Of a stretch of DNA of 33,599 nucleotides, positions 19,066-27,316 are shown piece by piece. This DNA comes from Candidatus Merdivicinus intestinavium (GTDB lineage: Bacteria; Bacillota; Clostridia; Oscillospirales; Ruminococcaceae), in NCBI GenBank assembly GCA_018713245.1, contig DVFM01000041.1, positions 1 through 33,599 of the forward strand. The letters run 5' to 3'. The notes under the pieces are model-generated. The model had not been told where the DNA came from. It ran no database searches and saw nothing but the letters and a program-made list of their open reading frames with translations. The position numbers and the translations under genes are program-made. The stretch's first letter is position 1. Every line of letters begins with the position of its first letter.

Positions 19066-20170
19066 CTTTCAACCTCATGGGCATCACCAGGAATACAAAG
19101 GCGTCCCCCTCCTTGGGGAGCAGCTTGATGGGAGAAAAAGCGGTGTTGATTTCGAGAATCAGCTCGTCCTCCTCGCTGGCCTTCAAAGCGTCGGTCATAA
19201 ATTTGTTGTTGAAGCCGATGCGCACCGGCGCGCCTTCCAGCTCCACCGCCATGGTATCGGTCACCTTCCCCATGGGGGTCTCGCAGGAGATGGAGACCTG
19301 CCCCTCCTCAAAGGCGGCTTTGACGGGGTTTTTGATCTTTTCGTTGATGATGATGGAAGCGCGGCCGATGCTCTCCGCGAACTCTTTGGCGGAGAGGGTC
19401 ACCCGGGTCTTGTGCTCCCGGGGAATGGCGGTGTTGTAGTCGATGAAATCCCCCTCCAGCAGGCGGGAAATCACGTTGTAGCCGCCGCAGCCGAAGACAA
19501 TGTGGCGGCTCCCCGCCTTGACCAGGACCTCCTCGTCCCCGCCGGAAAAGCGGCTCAGGAGTTTGAAGAGCTCGCTTAAGGTCTTGCCCGGAACGATAAA
19601 GCGGAAATCCTCCGCCCCCTCAATGGCTTCCTTCCGCAGAGCAAGCCGGCAGCCGTCCACCGACACCAGGGACAGCGTCCCGCCCTTTTTTTCAAAGAGC
19701 GTTCCCGTGAGGACCGGCGTGCCCGCGTCCTGGGAGACGGCGTAAAGGGTCTGGGAGATCATGCTCCGCAGCGTGTCCGCGGCGATGCGGAAAGATTTCT
19801 CCTCGCTGACCACCGGGATTTCCGGGTACTCCTCCGCCCCCATCCCCAGGATGGTGAACTGGGCGCCGCCGCCTTTGATGACGGTGAGGAGTTTGTCGTC
19901 GGTGGACACGGAAATTTCGGTGTTGGGCATCCGGTTGATGATCTCCCCGAAGAGGCGGGCGTTCAGAATAACCGCGCCGCTCTCTGCGGATGAAACGGCG
20001 ATGTCCTTGGTGATTCCCAGCTCCAGATTGTAGCCAATCACCGACAGCACGCTGCCTGTGCATCGGAGGAGGACGCATTCCAGCGCCATCATCGTGGATT
20101 TTGCGGAAACTGCGGGAGAGACGTTGTTGACCGCTTCCGCAAGCGTTGCTTTGTCGCAGACAAATTTCAT
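19055..20170 (-). CDS. dnaN: DNA polymerase III sliding clamp (beta subunit)
   Basis: A 371-residue replication clamp with three repeated clamp folds; it holds PolC/DnaE on DNA and recruits partners through a hydrophobic pocket. Typical blocks are LAEAVNNVSPAVSAKSTMMALECVLL, GYNLELGI, LSLVSVDGCRLA, and the C-terminal FSPIKLLPKEGDAFVFLVMPMRL. ATG at 20170 follows GGAGGCTCCTT; the open frame further upstream runs into oriC and is not coding. It is 490 nt from dnaA, an unusually long spacer that holds the unwinding part of the origin. Confidence 0.98.
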   Translation of the reverse strand: MKFVCDKATLAEAVNNVSPAVSAKSTMMALECVLLRCTGSVLSVIGYNLELGITKDIAVSSAESGAVILNARLFGEIINRMPNTEISVSTDDKLLTVIKGGGAQFTILGMGAEEYPEIPVVSEEKSFRIAADTLRSMISQTLYAVSQDAGTPVLTGTLFEKKGGTLSLVSVDGCRLALRKEAIEGAEDFRFIVPGKTLSELFKLLSRFSGGDEEVLVKAGSRHIVFGCGGYNVISRLLEGDFIDYNTAIPREHKTRVTLSAKEFAESIGRASIIINEKIKNPVKAAFEEGQVSISCETPMGKVTDTMAVELEGAPVRIGFNNKFMTDALKASEEDELILEINTAFSPIKLLPKEGDAFVFLVMPMRLKDDN

Positions 20171-20660
20171 AAGGAGCCTCCATTCTTTTTGTGCGTAGGT
20201 AGTGCAAAAGTGCGTTTTGAAGCAGTAATACTCTTTGTATAAAGAAGTTCCGCCATCTGGCTTCCAGCCGGTTTGCCGGACAGCAGAGATAGAATAGAAT
20301 AATAAAAGAAATAGGATAGTAATAGTAGTAGGGGGTGTGAAAATGTGGGCGGGACCGCACGGCCCCCCCAGAATCCCCGAAAATCCCGGCAAATGAGGAC
20401 TGTGAAACGGATGTGAGAAAAATGGGGAATTGGGGAAGGCGGGATGCGGGTGGAAAAAATGGGGAGGGAAAAGTGAGAAACCGGGTGGAAAAAAGAAGGC
20501 GGCACGACGCAGCTCGATTTTTTCACATCTGCCTGTGGAAAAGCAGACGGTGAAACAGGTGAATTCCCGCCGGAGAGCGGAAAAAGAGACAGGCCCGCCG
20601 GGGGTCCGGCGTCTCCCCAAAAAGTGGAAAACTCCCGCGGGAGGGCGTTTTACCGAAAGT
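20171..20660. other. oriC, dnaA-dnaN spacer
   Basis: 490 nt without a credible gene. It holds the DnaA-trio unwinding module (20284-20344) and DnaA-box-like sites, nearly all in one orientation (GTGGAAAA on the plus strand): 20449-20457, 20484-20492, 20534-20542 (TGTGGAAAA, exact complement of TTTTCCACA), 20623-20631, plus an opposed TTTTTCACA at 20519-20527. The arrangement resembles the B. subtilis dnaA-dnaN half of a bipartite oriC. Confidence 0.85.
20284..20344. other. DnaA-trio / DNA unwinding element
   Basis: Plus strand: a DnaA-box-like TGTGAAAAT (20336-20344), a GGGG tract (20332-20335), then five consecutive trinucleotides TAG-TAA-TAG-TAG-TAG (20317-20331), then AT-rich sequence (20284-20316). 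Read 3'-5' these are GAT/AAT trios, the order box, GC, trios, AT-rich described for the basal unwinding system of B. subtilis, where DnaA assembles on one strand to open the duplex. Confidence 0.8.
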
Positions 20661-22139
20661 TTAGTTGTCCCGGATGTTTTTGATGATATCTTCGATGATC
20701 CCGCGGTCATGGGGGTTGGTCTTGATGAGGTTTTCGACCTTTTTCAGGGTGTAGACAATGGTGGTGTGGTCGCGGCCGCCGAATTCCTGCCCGATTTCCT
20801 TCATGGTCGCCTGGGTGATCTCCCGTACAATATAAATGGCGATCTGGCGCGCCTGGGAAATGGGGGCGTTTTTTTTGTTGGAGCGGATGTCGTTGGGGTT
20901 GACCTTGTAGGTCTGGGCCACCTCGTCGATGATCCGTTCGATGGTGATGGGCATGGGCTGGTTGTCGTTGAGGATCTCCTTGATGACATTCTGCGCCACG
21001 CTCAGGGTGGCTTCGGAGCCGGTGTACAGCTTGTACATCTTGATTTTTTTGACCGCGCCCTCCAGCTGGCGGATGTTGCTTTTGAGCTTGGTGGCGATGA
21101 AATTGATGATGTCGTCGGGGATGCGGATTTGCAGAAGCTCCGCTTTCCGCTGGATGATGGCGATGCGGGTTTCCAGGTCCGGCGCGCCGATGTCCGCCAG
21201 CAGCCCCCACTCAAACCGGGATTTCAGCCGGTCGGCGATGACGTTGATGTCCTTGGGGGGGCGGTCGGAGGTGATGACGATCTGCTTGCCGCACTGATAC
21301 AGCTCATTGAAGGTGTGAAAGAATTCCTCCTGGGAGGATTCCTTGCCGGACAGGAACTGGATGTCGTCGATGAGGAAAAAGTCGGAATGGCGGTATTTTT
21401 CGTGGAAGGTGTTGGTGGTCTGGTTTTTGATGGCCACAATCAGCTCGTTGGAGAAGGTCTCGCAGCTGGTGTAGATGACGTTCAGGCTGGGGTCGTTCTT
21501 CTGCACCTCGTTTTTGATGGCCATCAGGAGGTGGGTTTTGCCCAGCCCGCTGGGGCCGTAGATGAAAAGGGGGTTGTAGGGCTTCATGGAAGTGCTGTGG
21601 ATGTTGGCGGAATTGGCCACCGATTTGCAGGCGGTGTAGGCGAATTCGTTTTTGCTCCCCACGATGAAGGTGTCAAAGGTGTAGTCGTAATCCCCGACAA
21701 ACATGTCCGCTTCCTGGATGCGCTTGTCGAGAAAGGAGAGGGAGCTGTCCCCGCCCGAGTAAACCGGGGCGGACGAAGGACCCGCGGAAGGCGGGGCCGA
21801 AGGGGCGGCGGGCGGCTCCTCCCGCGGGACGGGGGGCGCTGCGGCCGGCATGGCGGGGGCGGATTCGGCCTGCGGCTCCCCTTCGCAGAGGATTTCTACG
21901 TTGACCGAAAAGCCCAGGACCGTTTCAAACGCTTCCTTGAGCCTCCCCAGATACTGCTCGATGAGAATCTTGCGGTGAAAGGGGGACGGGGAAATCAGGT
22001 AGACGGTGTTGTTTTCAAATTTCCCCGGCTTGATATCCTGAATCCAGCAGTGATAGGCTGTTTCGGACAGCTCGTTGTTCCGGACTTTTTCCTGGAAATA
22101 ATCCTTCACAAAGTTTAACACGTCGGAAAATGACTGCAT
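20661..22139 (-). CDS. dnaA: Chromosomal replication initiator DnaA
   Basis: A 492-residue initiator that binds DnaA boxes, oligomerises with ATP and opens oriC. Domain I is residues 1-85 (helicase/regulator contacts), domain II a Pro/Ala-rich linker (about 88-128), and domain III the AAA+ core with Walker A GPSGLGKT (195-202) and Walker B FFLIDD (254-259). Domain IV ends with the DnaA-box-binding signature GGRDHTTIVYTLKKV. ATG at 22139 has AGGAGG upstream; the open frame further 5' is origin sequence. The gene lies between the two halves of oriC, and its promoter (22371-22399) is flanked by DnaA-box-like sites, suggesting autoregulation. Confidence 0.98.
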   Translation of the reverse strand: MQSFSDVLNFVKDYFQEKVRNNELSETAYHCWIQDIKPGKFENNTVYLISPSPFHRKILIEQYLGRLKEAFETVLGFSVNVEILCEGEPQAESAPAMPAAAPPVPREEPPAAPSAPPSAGPSSAPVYSGGDSSLSFLDKRIQEADMFVGDYDYTFDTFIVGSKNEFAYTACKSVANSANIHSTSMKPYNPLFIYGPSGLGKTHLLMAIKNEVQKNDPSLNVIYTSCETFSNELIVAIKNQTTNTFHEKYRHSDFFLIDDIQFLSGKESSQEEFFHTFNELYQCGKQIVITSDRPPKDINVIADRLKSRFEWGLLADIGAPDLETRIAIIQRKAELLQIRIPDDIINFIATKLKSNIRQLEGAVKKIKMYKLYTGSEATLSVAQNVIKEILNDNQPMPITIERIIDEVAQTYKVNPNDIRSNKKNAPISQARQIAIYIVREITQATMKEIGQEFGGRDHTTIVYTLKKVENLIKTNPHDRGIIEDIIKNIRDN

Positions 22140-22500
22140 GTTGAAATTCCTCCTGGCGGTTGATGGAATGGACTGGAAAAAGGTGGAAAAGGGTGAGTTT
22201 TCCACACAAAAATGTTGAGAAAAGTGAAAAGATCGGGATTTTGACGTTGAAAAAACACGTTCCGCCAGATGCGCCGCACAAGAACAGGTGGAAAACAGTG
22301 GCGTGAAACATGTGAAAAACAAAAAATATTCAGAAAACCGGCGGGGAGAGCCGGTGGATAAGTTGATTTCATTATAACACAGTCTGAAGGTTTTCGCAAG
22401 TTTTCCACATGAATTTGTGAGGAAAAAAGGAGGGGAAAAGCGTCGGATTTTCTGGCGGGTTCCACATAACCGCCCCGATTGAGGAAAAAGAATCTTTTTT
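22140..22500. other. oriC, dnaA upstream DnaA-box cluster
   Basis: A gene-free region with DnaA-box-like nonamers: GGTGGAAAA 22182-22190, TTTTCCACA 22198-22206 (facing the previous one), GGTGGAAAA 22287-22295, TGTGAAAAA 22311-22319, GGTGGATAA 22353-22361, TTTTCCACA 22401-22409, and a weaker GGTTCCACA 22458-22466. No exact TTATCCACA is present; TTTTCCACA is the repeated form. It is the second half of a bipartite origin. Confidence 0.8.
22371..22399 (-). promoter_or_regulatory. dnaA promoter between DnaA boxes
   Basis: Minus strand TTGCGA (22394-22399), 17 nt, TATAAT (22371-22376). DnaA-box-like sites flank it at 22353-22361 and 22401-22409, the latter next to the -35, so bound DnaA could repress it. 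The leader to dnaA is about 230 nt. Confidence 0.8.
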
Positions 22501-22513
22501 TCGGAAAAAACAG

Positions 22514-22543
22514 TTGACAAGATGCGCGCGGATAGATTATACT
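22514..22543 (+). promoter_or_regulatory. rpmH promoter
   Basis: TTGACA (22514-22519), 18 nt, TATACT (22538-22543), about 100 nt before rpmH and divergent from the dnaA promoter. Confidence 0.8.
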
Positions 22544-22647
22544 ATTACATTGAGGGTTTTCGCTTTTTTCCGGGCGCCTTTTTGCCAGCGGTCCCCCGGA
22601 CGTTCGAAAACCGGATACTTCGAACACAGGAAAAGGAGGGGAAATAG

Positions 22648-22782
22648 ATGAAAAGAACCTATCAGCCCAAAAAACTGCAGAGAAAGAAAGTTCACGGCTT
22701 CCGCAAAAGAATGAAAACCGCCAACGGCCGGAAAGTTCTCAAGAGAAGACGCGACAAAGGCAGAGCGAGACTGACCCACTAA
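22648..22782 (+). CDS. rpmH: 50S ribosomal protein L34
   Basis: A 44-residue basic ribosomal protein, complete from [14 protein letters not shown] to [10 protein letters not shown], with the invariant HGFRKRM segment. AGGAGGGGAAATAG precedes the ATG. First gene of the rightward arm, in the universal rpmH-rnpA-yidD-yidC order. Confidence 0.98.
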   Translation: MKRTYQPKKLQRKKVHGFRKRMKTANGRKVLKRRRDKGRARLTH

Positions 22783-22794
22783 TTTTCGGTGAAA

Positions 22795-22855
22795 GGCTGA
22801 GGAGGCCGCTTGGCTCCTGCATATGCGGAGGGGGCTCCTCGGCTTTCTTGTTTTC
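22795..22855 (+). terminator. Hairpin/attenuator between rpmH and rnpA
   Basis: GCTGAGGAGGCC (22796-22807) pairs with GGCTCCTCGGC (22833-22843) around an inner hairpin centred on GCATATGC, followed by TTTCTTGTTTTC. A partial terminator here would explain much higher L34 than RNase P protein output. Confidence 0.65.
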
Positions 22856-22897
22856 AAAGGAACGGCGCCTGAACCGCCGGTTAATCAATAGATATGG

Positions 22898-23284
22898 ATG
22901 ATGGAAAAAATGGGACGAAAAACAGATGCGCTCCCGGAGACGCTGAAATTAAATAAGGAGTTCCGGCGGGCTTATTATCGGGGAAAGTGCGAAGCGACCC
23001 CATTTTTTATCTGTTATCAGGTAAAGAACCGCGGGCAGGGCCTGCGGTACGGCATCACAACCACGAAAAAGGTGGGAAACGCCGTCTGCCGGAGCCGCGC
23101 AAGGCGCCTGCTCCGCGCTGCCATGCGCGGAATTGTGGACCGGTTTGAACCGGACTGCGATTATGTATTTGTGGCGCGGGAGCGGATTCTGCAGGCCAAG
23201 TCCTACCAGGTGGCGGCTGCGATGAAGGGGTGCCTCAAAAAGCTGAAAAAGCCCTCCGCTTCCAAAGGGGAACAGAAGGGATGA
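22898..23284 (+). CDS. rnpA: Ribonuclease P protein component
   Basis: A 128-residue basic protein that binds RNase P RNA and helps 5' maturation of tRNAs. Typical blocks are [15 protein letters not shown] near the N-terminus and the RNR-like helix [19 protein letters not shown]. The start is uncertain: ATGs at 22898, 22901 and 22910 are all in frame, and none has a strong ribosome site. The stop overlaps the yidD start (ATGA), so the two are translationally coupled. Confidence 0.95.
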   Translation: MMEKMGRKTDALPETLKLNKEFRRAYYRGKCEATPFFICYQVKNRGQGLRYGITTTKKVGNAVCRSRARRLLRAAMRGIVDRFEPDCDYVFVARERILQAKSYQVAAAMKGCLKKLKKPSASKGEQKG

Positions 23285-23565
23285 CGCGGTTTTTCAAGGC
23301 GGTGATCCGCTTTTATCAGCGGCATATTTCCGGTTTAAAGCCGCCGAGCTGCCGGTTTTATCCCACCTGCTCCGCTTACGCCCTGCAGGCGCTGGAGCGG
23401 TTCGGGGCCCTGAGAGGATGCATTTTGAGCCTGTGGCGGATCCTGCGCTGCAACCCCTTTTGCAAGGGCGGGATCGACCCGGTGCCGGAAACCTTTTCCC
23501 TTCCCCCCTGGGAGTGGGAACGGAGCGGAAAACGAAAAGGCGGCTCCCATCGCCGGGGACGGTAG
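23281..23565 (+). CDS. yidD: Membrane protein insertion efficiency factor YidD
   Basis: A 94-residue protein with the family core [34 protein letters not shown] and [14 protein letters not shown]. It is a small amphipathic protein at the inner membrane face that aids YidC-dependent insertion. ATG at 23281 overlaps the rnpA stop by 4 nt, with AGAAGGG upstream. The C-terminal tail is basic ([14 protein letters not shown]). Confidence 0.95.
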   Translation: MTRFFKAVIRFYQRHISGLKPPSCRFYPTCSAYALQALERFGALRGCILSLWRILRCNPFCKGGIDPVPETFSLPPWEWERSGKRKGGSHRRGR

Positions 23566-23603
23566 GGGAATGCCGCCTGCACTTGTAGAAAGGAATGTGT
23601 GCA

Positions 23604-24746
23604 TTGCAAGAAATATTTGGCTATCCGCTTGGATGGGTGATGTGGCTGCTTTACACGGTCATCCGCAATTACGGCATCTGCCTGATTCTGTTTACAATCC
23701 TGGTGCGGGCTTTGCTGTTCCCCCTGTCCATTAAACAGCAGAAGTCCTCCGCAAAAATGGCTGTCTTTCAGCCGAAAATGGCGGAAATCCAGAAAAAATA
23801 CGCCAACAATAAGCAGAAGCAGCAGGAAGAATTGATGAAGCTCTATGAAGAGCATGGCTACAACCCCATGAGCGGATGCCTGCCGCTGCTGATTCAGTTC
23901 CCCATTCTGTTCGGCATCATCGACGTGGTGTACAAGCCTCTGCGGCATATTCTGCACATTCCCTCGGATGTGGTGAGCCAGATGTCGGACATCCTGGCCC
24001 AGCATATCCCGCAGTTCAATGCCTACCAGGCGGAACTTCAGATTGTAGCCGCCGTCCAGAATCCGGACCAGGTGGGCTGGTTTTCCAGCATCGGAACCGA
24101 ATATCTGGACAAGATTGCGAATTTCGACTACAGCCTGTTTGGGCTGGACCTGGGCGTTGTGCCCCAGTTTGAATGGAACTGGCTGATTCTGATCCCCATT
24201 CTGTCCGGCGTAACCTCCTTCCTGGCGTCCTTCATCTCCATGAGAACCAACCCCACCGCCAACCAGAACCAGCAGGGCGGCTGCATGATGAAGGGCATGC
24301 TTTACATCATGCCCCTGTTCTCGGTGTGGATTGCGTTTACCGTGCCGGTAGGCGTCGGCATTTACTGGATTGTTTCCAACATCCTGGCCGGCGTTCAGTC
24401 CATTGTGATGAACAAGATCTACAGCCCCGCGCGGTATAAGGCGGAGTATGAGCAGAAGCTGAAGGAAGCGGAAGAAAAGAAGCGTCTGGAACGGGAAAAA
24501 CGCCGTCAGAAGAAACTGGCGCGCGGCGAAGAGCTGGACGAGGAGGACATGACCGAGGAAGAAAAGAAGGAAAAGGCCAAAAAGAACCGCCAGGAGCCGC
24601 TGAAAGGCGATCCTGACCGGGATCCGGAGGCGGAGTATCTTTCTTCCAAGGAGCGGAACCGCCGGCGGCTGGCGGAAGCCCGGAAAAAGGACGCGGAAAA
24701 ATACGGAGAAGAATATATCGAAGTGACCGACAAGGATTTGATGTAA
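23604..24746 (+). CDS. yidC: Membrane protein insertase YidC/OxaA
   Basis: A roughly 380-residue polytopic insertase that helps place proteins in the membrane, alone or with Sec. The N-terminal helix segment IFGYPLGWVMWLLYTVIRNYG is followed by the conserved groove arginine in LVRALLFPLS, then MSGCLPLLIQFPILFG, and later helices near GVTSFLASF, YIMPLFSVWIAFTVPVGVGIYWIVSN. The last 110 or so residues are a highly charged Lys/Glu/Arg cytoplasmic tail, which in relatives contacts the ribosome. No lipobox is seen, unlike B. subtilis SpoIIIJ. The TTG at 23604 is preferred since AAAGGA lies 9 nt upstream; the ATG at 23595 directly abuts that site and would add three residues. Confidence 0.95.
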   Translation: MQEIFGYPLGWVMWLLYTVIRNYGICLILFTILVRALLFPLSIKQQKSSAKMAVFQPKMAEIQKKYANNKQKQQEELMKLYEEHGYNPMSGCLPLLIQFPILFGIIDVVYKPLRHILHIPSDVVSQMSDILAQHIPQFNAYQAELQIVAAVQNPDQVGWFSSIGTEYLDKIANFDYSLFGLDLGVVPQFEWNWLILIPILSGVTSFLASFISMRTNPTANQNQQGGCMMKGMLYIMPLFSVWIAFTVPVGVGIYWIVSNILAGVQSIVMNKIYSPARYKAEYEQKLKEAEEKKRLEREKRRQKKLARGEELDEEDMTEEEKKEKAKKNRQEPLKGDPDRDPEAEYLSSKERNRRRLAEARKKDAEKYGEEYIEVTDKDLM

Positions 24747-24773
24747 GCCTTAATTTGAAGATGGAGGCGGAAT

Positions 24774-25790
24774 ATGATTCGTCAGTATACTGCCACCGGC
24801 GCGACGGTGGAGGAAGCCATTGCAAACGCCTGCAGAGAGCTGGGCGTTTCCCCCGATGATGCCAGGCCGGAAGTCCTGCGTTTTCCGAAAAAGGGATTTC
24901 TGGGCTTTGGCAAGGTGACTGCGGAAGTGAGAGTGACGGTCGAAACGGAGGACGAGGAGCCGAAAAAGCCTGCGAAAAAGCAGACTCCTCCCCCCGCGAA
25001 GCCGAAGCCTGTCCAGCAGCAGCCCTCCCCCGCCAAACAGGCGGTGAAAAACGAAGCCCCCCCTGCTCCGAAGCCTCCGAAAAAGGACCCGCCGCAGCCT
25101 GAAGCAGGCGCGCAGCCCGCCCCTTCCGCCGCACAGCCGGTTTCGGAGGAACTCCAGGAAAAAATTCGGGCCGCGGAGGAATATCTCCGGCAGATCTTTG
25201 AAAAAATGGGCGCGGAGGACATTTCCATTCGGATGGAGCCCACCGAAAACCGCACCGTTCTGGTCCATCTGGAGGGCGGCGGCATCGGAACCGTAATCGG
25301 CAAACGGGGCGAAACCCTTGACGCCATTCAGTATCTGGTTTCCCTGGCTGCAAACCGCAGCGAGGGGGAATATGTCCGGTTTACCATGAATGCGGGCAAT
25401 TACCGCGAGAAGCGGGAGGAGACGCTCCGCGCGCTGGCGCAGCGGATGGCGCGGAAGGTTCTGAAAACCGGCCGCCCTGTGGCGCTGGAACCCATGAATC
25501 CGTATGAACGCCGGATTATTCACGCTGTGGTGACGGACATTGAAGGCGTTTACTCCAAGTCCTCCGGCGAAGAACCCAACCGGAAGGTGGTCATTAAGCC
25601 TTCCGCCAAGCCCGGACGCCGTCCTTCCGGCGGCAGGGGACGTTCTTCCAGGCCGCCGCGGGAGATGAAGGAGCCTGCCGCCAATGCGGTTCGGGAAGCC
25701 CAGCCCGCAGAGCAGGACGGACAGCCTCCCAAAGAGGAGAAAGTCGTTTTGGATGACAACATCAAGCTTTATTCTAAAATTGAACTATAA
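24774..25790 (+). CDS. jag: RNA-binding protein Jag/KhpB
   Basis: A 338-residue cytoplasmic RNA-binding protein; in Gram-positives KhpB/EloR pairs with KhpA and affects cell elongation and small RNAs. Domains: Jag_N at 1-52 (GATVEEAIANACRELG, KGFLGFGK); a Pro/Lys/Ala linker at about 58-122, longer than usual; a KH domain around 128-205 with the loop GKRG at 176-179; and R3H at about 215-276 with R246...H250 (RRIIH). A 60-residue Arg/Pro-rich tail follows. ATG at 24774 has GGAGG upstream. It is 27 nt after yidC, the standard location. Confidence 0.95.
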   Translation: MIRQYTATGATVEEAIANACRELGVSPDDARPEVLRFPKKGFLGFGKVTAEVRVTVETEDEEPKKPAKKQTPPPAKPKPVQQQPSPAKQAVKNEAPPAPKPPKKDPPQPEAGAQPAPSAAQPVSEELQEKIRAAEEYLRQIFEKMGAEDISIRMEPTENRTVLVHLEGGGIGTVIGKRGETLDAIQYLVSLAANRSEGEYVRFTMNAGNYREKREETLRALAQRMARKVLKTGRPVALEPMNPYERRIIHAVVTDIEGVYSKSSGEEPNRKVVIKPSAKPGRRPSGGRGRSSRPPREMKEPAANAVREAQPAEQDGQPPKEEKVVLDDNIKLYSKIEL

Positions 25791-25797
25791 TGCGTAC

Positions 25798-25836
25798 AGC
25801 CTCTCCAGCCGTCATCCGGCGGGGAGGTTTTTCTTT
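25798..25836 (+). terminator. Hairpin between jag and mnmE
   Basis: CCTCTCCAGCCG (25800-25811) pairs, with one bulge, with CCGGCGGGGAGG (25816-25827), followed by TTTTTCTTT. Terminator or partial terminator after jag; mnmE starts 23 nt later. Confidence 0.7.
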
Positions 25837-25858
25837 CAAAGCTGGGAAAGGAGTTTTT

Positions 25859-27244
25859 ATGGCTGGTAGCAAAACTGTTGCGGCGATTTCCACCCCCCAC
25901 GCAGTAGGCGGCATCAGTGTGGTGCGAATCTCCGGGCCGGACGCCATTGCGGCGGCGGACCGGGTTTTCCGTCCGGTTTCCGGGCGGAGTCTGGCGGAGC
26001 ACAGAGGGTATACGGCCGCCTACGGGACGGTATATGACGGAGAGGAAGCGGTGGATGAGGCCGTCGTCACGGTTTTCCGCGCGCCGAAGAGCTATACCGG
26101 GGAGGATGTGGCGGAGATTTCCTGCCACGGGGGCCTGTATGTCACCCGCCGGGTCCTGATGGCGGTGCTGCGTCAGGGCGTATCCCCCGCCGGGCCGGGA
26201 GAATTTACAAAGCGCGCCTTCCTGAACGGGAAGCTGTCTTTAACCCAGGCGGAGGCTGTCGCCGATCTCATTCAGGCCGGCGGCGAACAGAGCCTGCGGA
26301 GCGCCCGGGGTGCTGTAAACGGCGCGCTTTACCGGAAAATCCAGGGGCTGACGGAGCGGATGCTGGAAGTGAGCGGCCATATCGCCGCCTACATGGACTA
26401 TCCGGAAGAAGAGATCGACCCGGTGGAATCCGACGAGGTGCGGTCGGTTCTGACCCAGGTGAAGGCTGAGATGGACGGGCTGCTGGCGCGGTTCGACCAG
26501 GGCCGGATGATCCGCGAAGGGGTGGAAACCGTGATTCTGGGAAAGCCCAACGTGGGGAAATCCACCCTGATGAACCTGCTGGCCGGGGCGCGCAAAAGCA
26601 TCGTCACCGATATCCCCGGCACCACCCGGGATGTCGTGGAAGAAACCGTGACCCTGGGCGGCGTGGTTCTGCGCCTGGCCGACACGGCGGGAATACGGGA
26701 AACCGGCGACGCGGTGGAACAGGCGGGGGTGGAGCTCGCGCTGGAACGGCTGGATTCCGCCCAGCTGGTGCTGGCCGTGTTTGACAGTTCCTCCCCTCTC
26801 ACTGCAGAGGACGAGCGGCTGATGGAGCGGCTCGGCGGCGTCCCCTGCGTGGCGGTGTGCAACAAGACCGACCTGGGGCAGATGCTGGATGTGCAAAAGC
26901 TGCGGGAGCGGTTCTGTCCGGAAAAATCCGCGCGCCTGGTGGAAATTTCCGCGCAGGAAGGAAAGGGTCTGGAGGAATTGTCCAGGGCGGTGGAGGAAGT
27001 CCTTTCGCTGAACGGCATAGAGGCGTCCGGCGCGATGCTGGCCAATATGCGGCAGTTTTCCTGCGCGGAAAGAGCCGCCTCCCTGCTGGAAGAAGCGCTG
27101 GCGACGCTGGAAGCGGGATACACGCTGGACGCGGTGGATGTCTCGGTGGAAAGCGTCATCTCCTCCCTGTTGGAGCTGACCGGTGAACGGGTGACGGATG
27201 CGGTTGTGGAACAGGTCTTTTCCCGGTTCTGCGTGGGCAAATAA
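25859..27244 (+). CDS. mnmE: tRNA modification GTPase MnmE
   Basis: A 461-residue GTPase that, with MnmG, builds the carboxymethylaminomethyl group at wobble uridine 34 of certain tRNAs, using methylene-THF and FAD. The N-terminal folate-binding domain begins TVAAISTPHAVGGISVVRISG. The G domain has G1 GKPNVGKS at 228-235, G3 DTAG in LRLADTAGIRETGD and G4 NKTD. The C-terminus ends in the conserved Cys motif CVGK (C458). ATG at 25859 follows AAAGGAG; the frame is open 23 codons further up, through the terminator hairpin, and is not coding there. Confidence 0.98.
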   Translation: MAGSKTVAAISTPHAVGGISVVRISGPDAIAAADRVFRPVSGRSLAEHRGYTAAYGTVYDGEEAVDEAVVTVFRAPKSYTGEDVAEISCHGGLYVTRRVLMAVLRQGVSPAGPGEFTKRAFLNGKLSLTQAEAVADLIQAGGEQSLRSARGAVNGALYRKIQGLTERMLEVSGHIAAYMDYPEEEIDPVESDEVRSVLTQVKAEMDGLLARFDQGRMIREGVETVILGKPNVGKSTLMNLLAGARKSIVTDIPGTTRDVVEETVTLGGVVLRLADTAGIRETGDAVEQAGVELALERLDSAQLVLAVFDSSSPLTAEDERLMERLGGVPCVAVCNKTDLGQMLDVQKLRERFCPEKSARLVEISAQEGKGLEELSRAVEEVLSLNGIEASGAMLANMRQFSCAERAASLLEEALATLEAGYTLDAVDVSVESVISSLLELTGERVTDAVVEQVFSRFCVGK

Positions 27245-27316
27245 AAGTGTACGCTACACAAATACAAAAACGCACAAAAAGAATATATTCGACAATCAAT
27301 GTCAGGAAGGAATTAC

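Noticed and set aside
20171-20710. Upstream extension of the dnaN frame
   Set aside because: It passes through the unwinding element and DnaA boxes; the ATG at 20170 has the ribosome site and the standard DnaN N-terminus.
20430-22118. 562-codon plus-strand open frame opposite dnaA
   Set aside because: Shadow across oriC and dnaA; its sequence is repetitive Gly/Val/Asp without recognisable motifs.
22140-22520. Upstream extension of the dnaA frame
   Set aside because: It covers the dnaA promoter and DnaA boxes; AGGAGG precedes the ATG at 22139.
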